Origin: Methylobacterium nonmethylotrophicum
Lineage (GTDB): Bacteria > Pseudomonadota > Alphaproteobacteria > Rhizobiales > Beijerinckiaceae
Direction: 5' to 3'
Assembly (NCBI RefSeq): GCF_004745635.1
Contig: NZ_SRLB01000006.1
Coordinates: 310,001 to 374,000, forward strand
DNA length: 64,000 nt
Shown: in pieces, positions 63,637 through 64,000 of the stretch
How positions within the stretch are numbered: the stretch's first letter is position 1
How the letters are laid out: each line of letters starts with the position of its first letter
Program-made: the position numbers and the translations under genes
Notes under the pieces: model-generated
Told to the model about the DNA's origin: nothing
Databases searched by the model: none
What the model saw: only the letters and a program-made list of their open reading frames with translations

Positions 63637-64000
63637 CTACAACCCCGCCACTGCCCGCCCCGACCCGGAGCGGCGCACCGCCTCCGCCACGTCGATGAGA
63701 TGGCCGAGCTCGCTCGCCGCGGCGGCGACCCGCTCCGCGACCCGCGGGTCGGTCACGGCGCCATCCTGGATCTCCGCCTCGCCGGCATAGACCGCGGTCG
63801 GCGCCACATGGGCGGTGAAGAAGCCGAAGAGCGGGCGCAGCTGGTGCTCGACCATCAGGGCGTGGCGCGGGCCGCCGCCGGTCGCGGTGAGCGCCACCGG
63901 CTTGCCGGCCATCGCGGCGGGGTCGAGGAAGTCGATCACGTGCTTGAACAGCCCCGAATAGGAGCCGTTATGGACCGGCGAGCCGACGATCACCCCGTCC
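63637..64000 (-). CDS. NADPH-dependent FMN reductase (SsuE/MsuE-like), partial
   Basis: The 3' ~121 codons are present; the frame remains open at the window end, so the N-terminus is missing. Flavodoxin-like fold: DGVIVGSPVHNGSYSGLFKH (FMN-binding), FLDPAAMAGKPVALTATGGG, RHALMVEHQLRPLFGFFTAH. SsuE/MsuE-type reductases supply reduced FMN to sulfonate monooxygenases. Convergent with the polyamine-type operon; a partner monooxygenase, if any, lies beyond the window. Confidence 0.88.
   Translation of the reverse strand, partial: DGVIVGSPVHNGSYSGLFKHVIDFLDPAAMAGKPVALTATGGGPRHALMVEHQLRPLFGFFTAHVAPTAVYAGEAEIQDGAVTDPRVAERVAAAASELGHLIDVAEAVRRSGSGRAVAGL

Overview
The window is a very GC-rich chromosome segment that looks like Methylobacterium or Methylorubrum (Alphaproteobacteria, Hyphomicrobiales). 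The strongest evidence is a complete serine-cycle cluster in the order known from Methylorubrum extorquens: sga, hprA, mtdA, fchA, mtkA, mtkB, ppc, mclA (24892-35171). Other alphaproteobacterial traits agree: an RpoH-type CTTG/CTTATAT promoter before dnaK, a 6S RNA just upstream of 5-formyltetrahydrofolate cyclo-ligase, an ATP12-family chaperone, and dispersed intergenic palindromes. No ribosomal RNA, prophage or CRISPR array was seen.

Layout. 1-2317: YmdB phosphoesterase, formyl-THF cyclo-ligase, 6S RNA and a DUF2218 protein. 2314-7620: an orphan CoxL-like molybdenum hydroxylase subunit, a GlcD-like FAD oxidase, an FAA hydrolase and a NUDIX hydrolase. 7733-8010: three identical tRNA-Gly(GCC) genes. 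8184-11014: a divergent MarR/GST pair with two palindromic operator candidates, a peroxiredoxin and YqgE. 11031-15669: a secreted protein, then dnaK-dnaJ. 15834-24406: housekeeping genes (PmtA-like methyltransferase, RarA, an orphan ParA, an RluA-family synthase, a HAD phosphatase, ATP12) mixed with small exported or unknown proteins. 24892-35171: the serine cycle operon. 35410-39841: an RND efflux pair. 39851-42806: a racemase, a frameshifted alpha/beta hydrolase, an IS5-like orfA remnant and tRNA-Ala. 43011-47484: TIGR02300 protein, aroA, cmk, a 140-bp nested palindrome and an ABC-F ATPase. 47485-50581: an AT-rich island with two glycosyltransferase-like genes. 50582-58225: class A PBP, YcgN family, DUF892, gshB, an AI-2E family transporter, a duplicated pair of one-helix proteins and moaE. 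58364-64000: a tandem-fused gamma-carbonic-anhydrase-like protein, a polyamine-type ABC operon, and an FMN reductase cut by the window end.

How the genes work together. Sga and HprA carry glycine/serine-derived carbon from glyoxylate and hydroxypyruvate toward glycerate. MtdA and FchA handle the one-carbon unit at the methylene/methenyl/formyl level. Ppc fixes CO2 onto PEP. MtkAB and MclA activate malate and split malyl-CoA to glyoxylate and acetyl-CoA. The formyl-THF cyclo-ligase near the left end also serves folate one-carbon metabolism.

The most unusual items are the double left-handed beta-helix protein at 58364-59398, in which the two repeats have each lost a different predicted zinc ligand; the series of palindromic elements between the serine-cycle genes; the nested palindrome at 45578-45717; and the orphan CoxL-like subunit translationally coupled to a DUF2218 gene.
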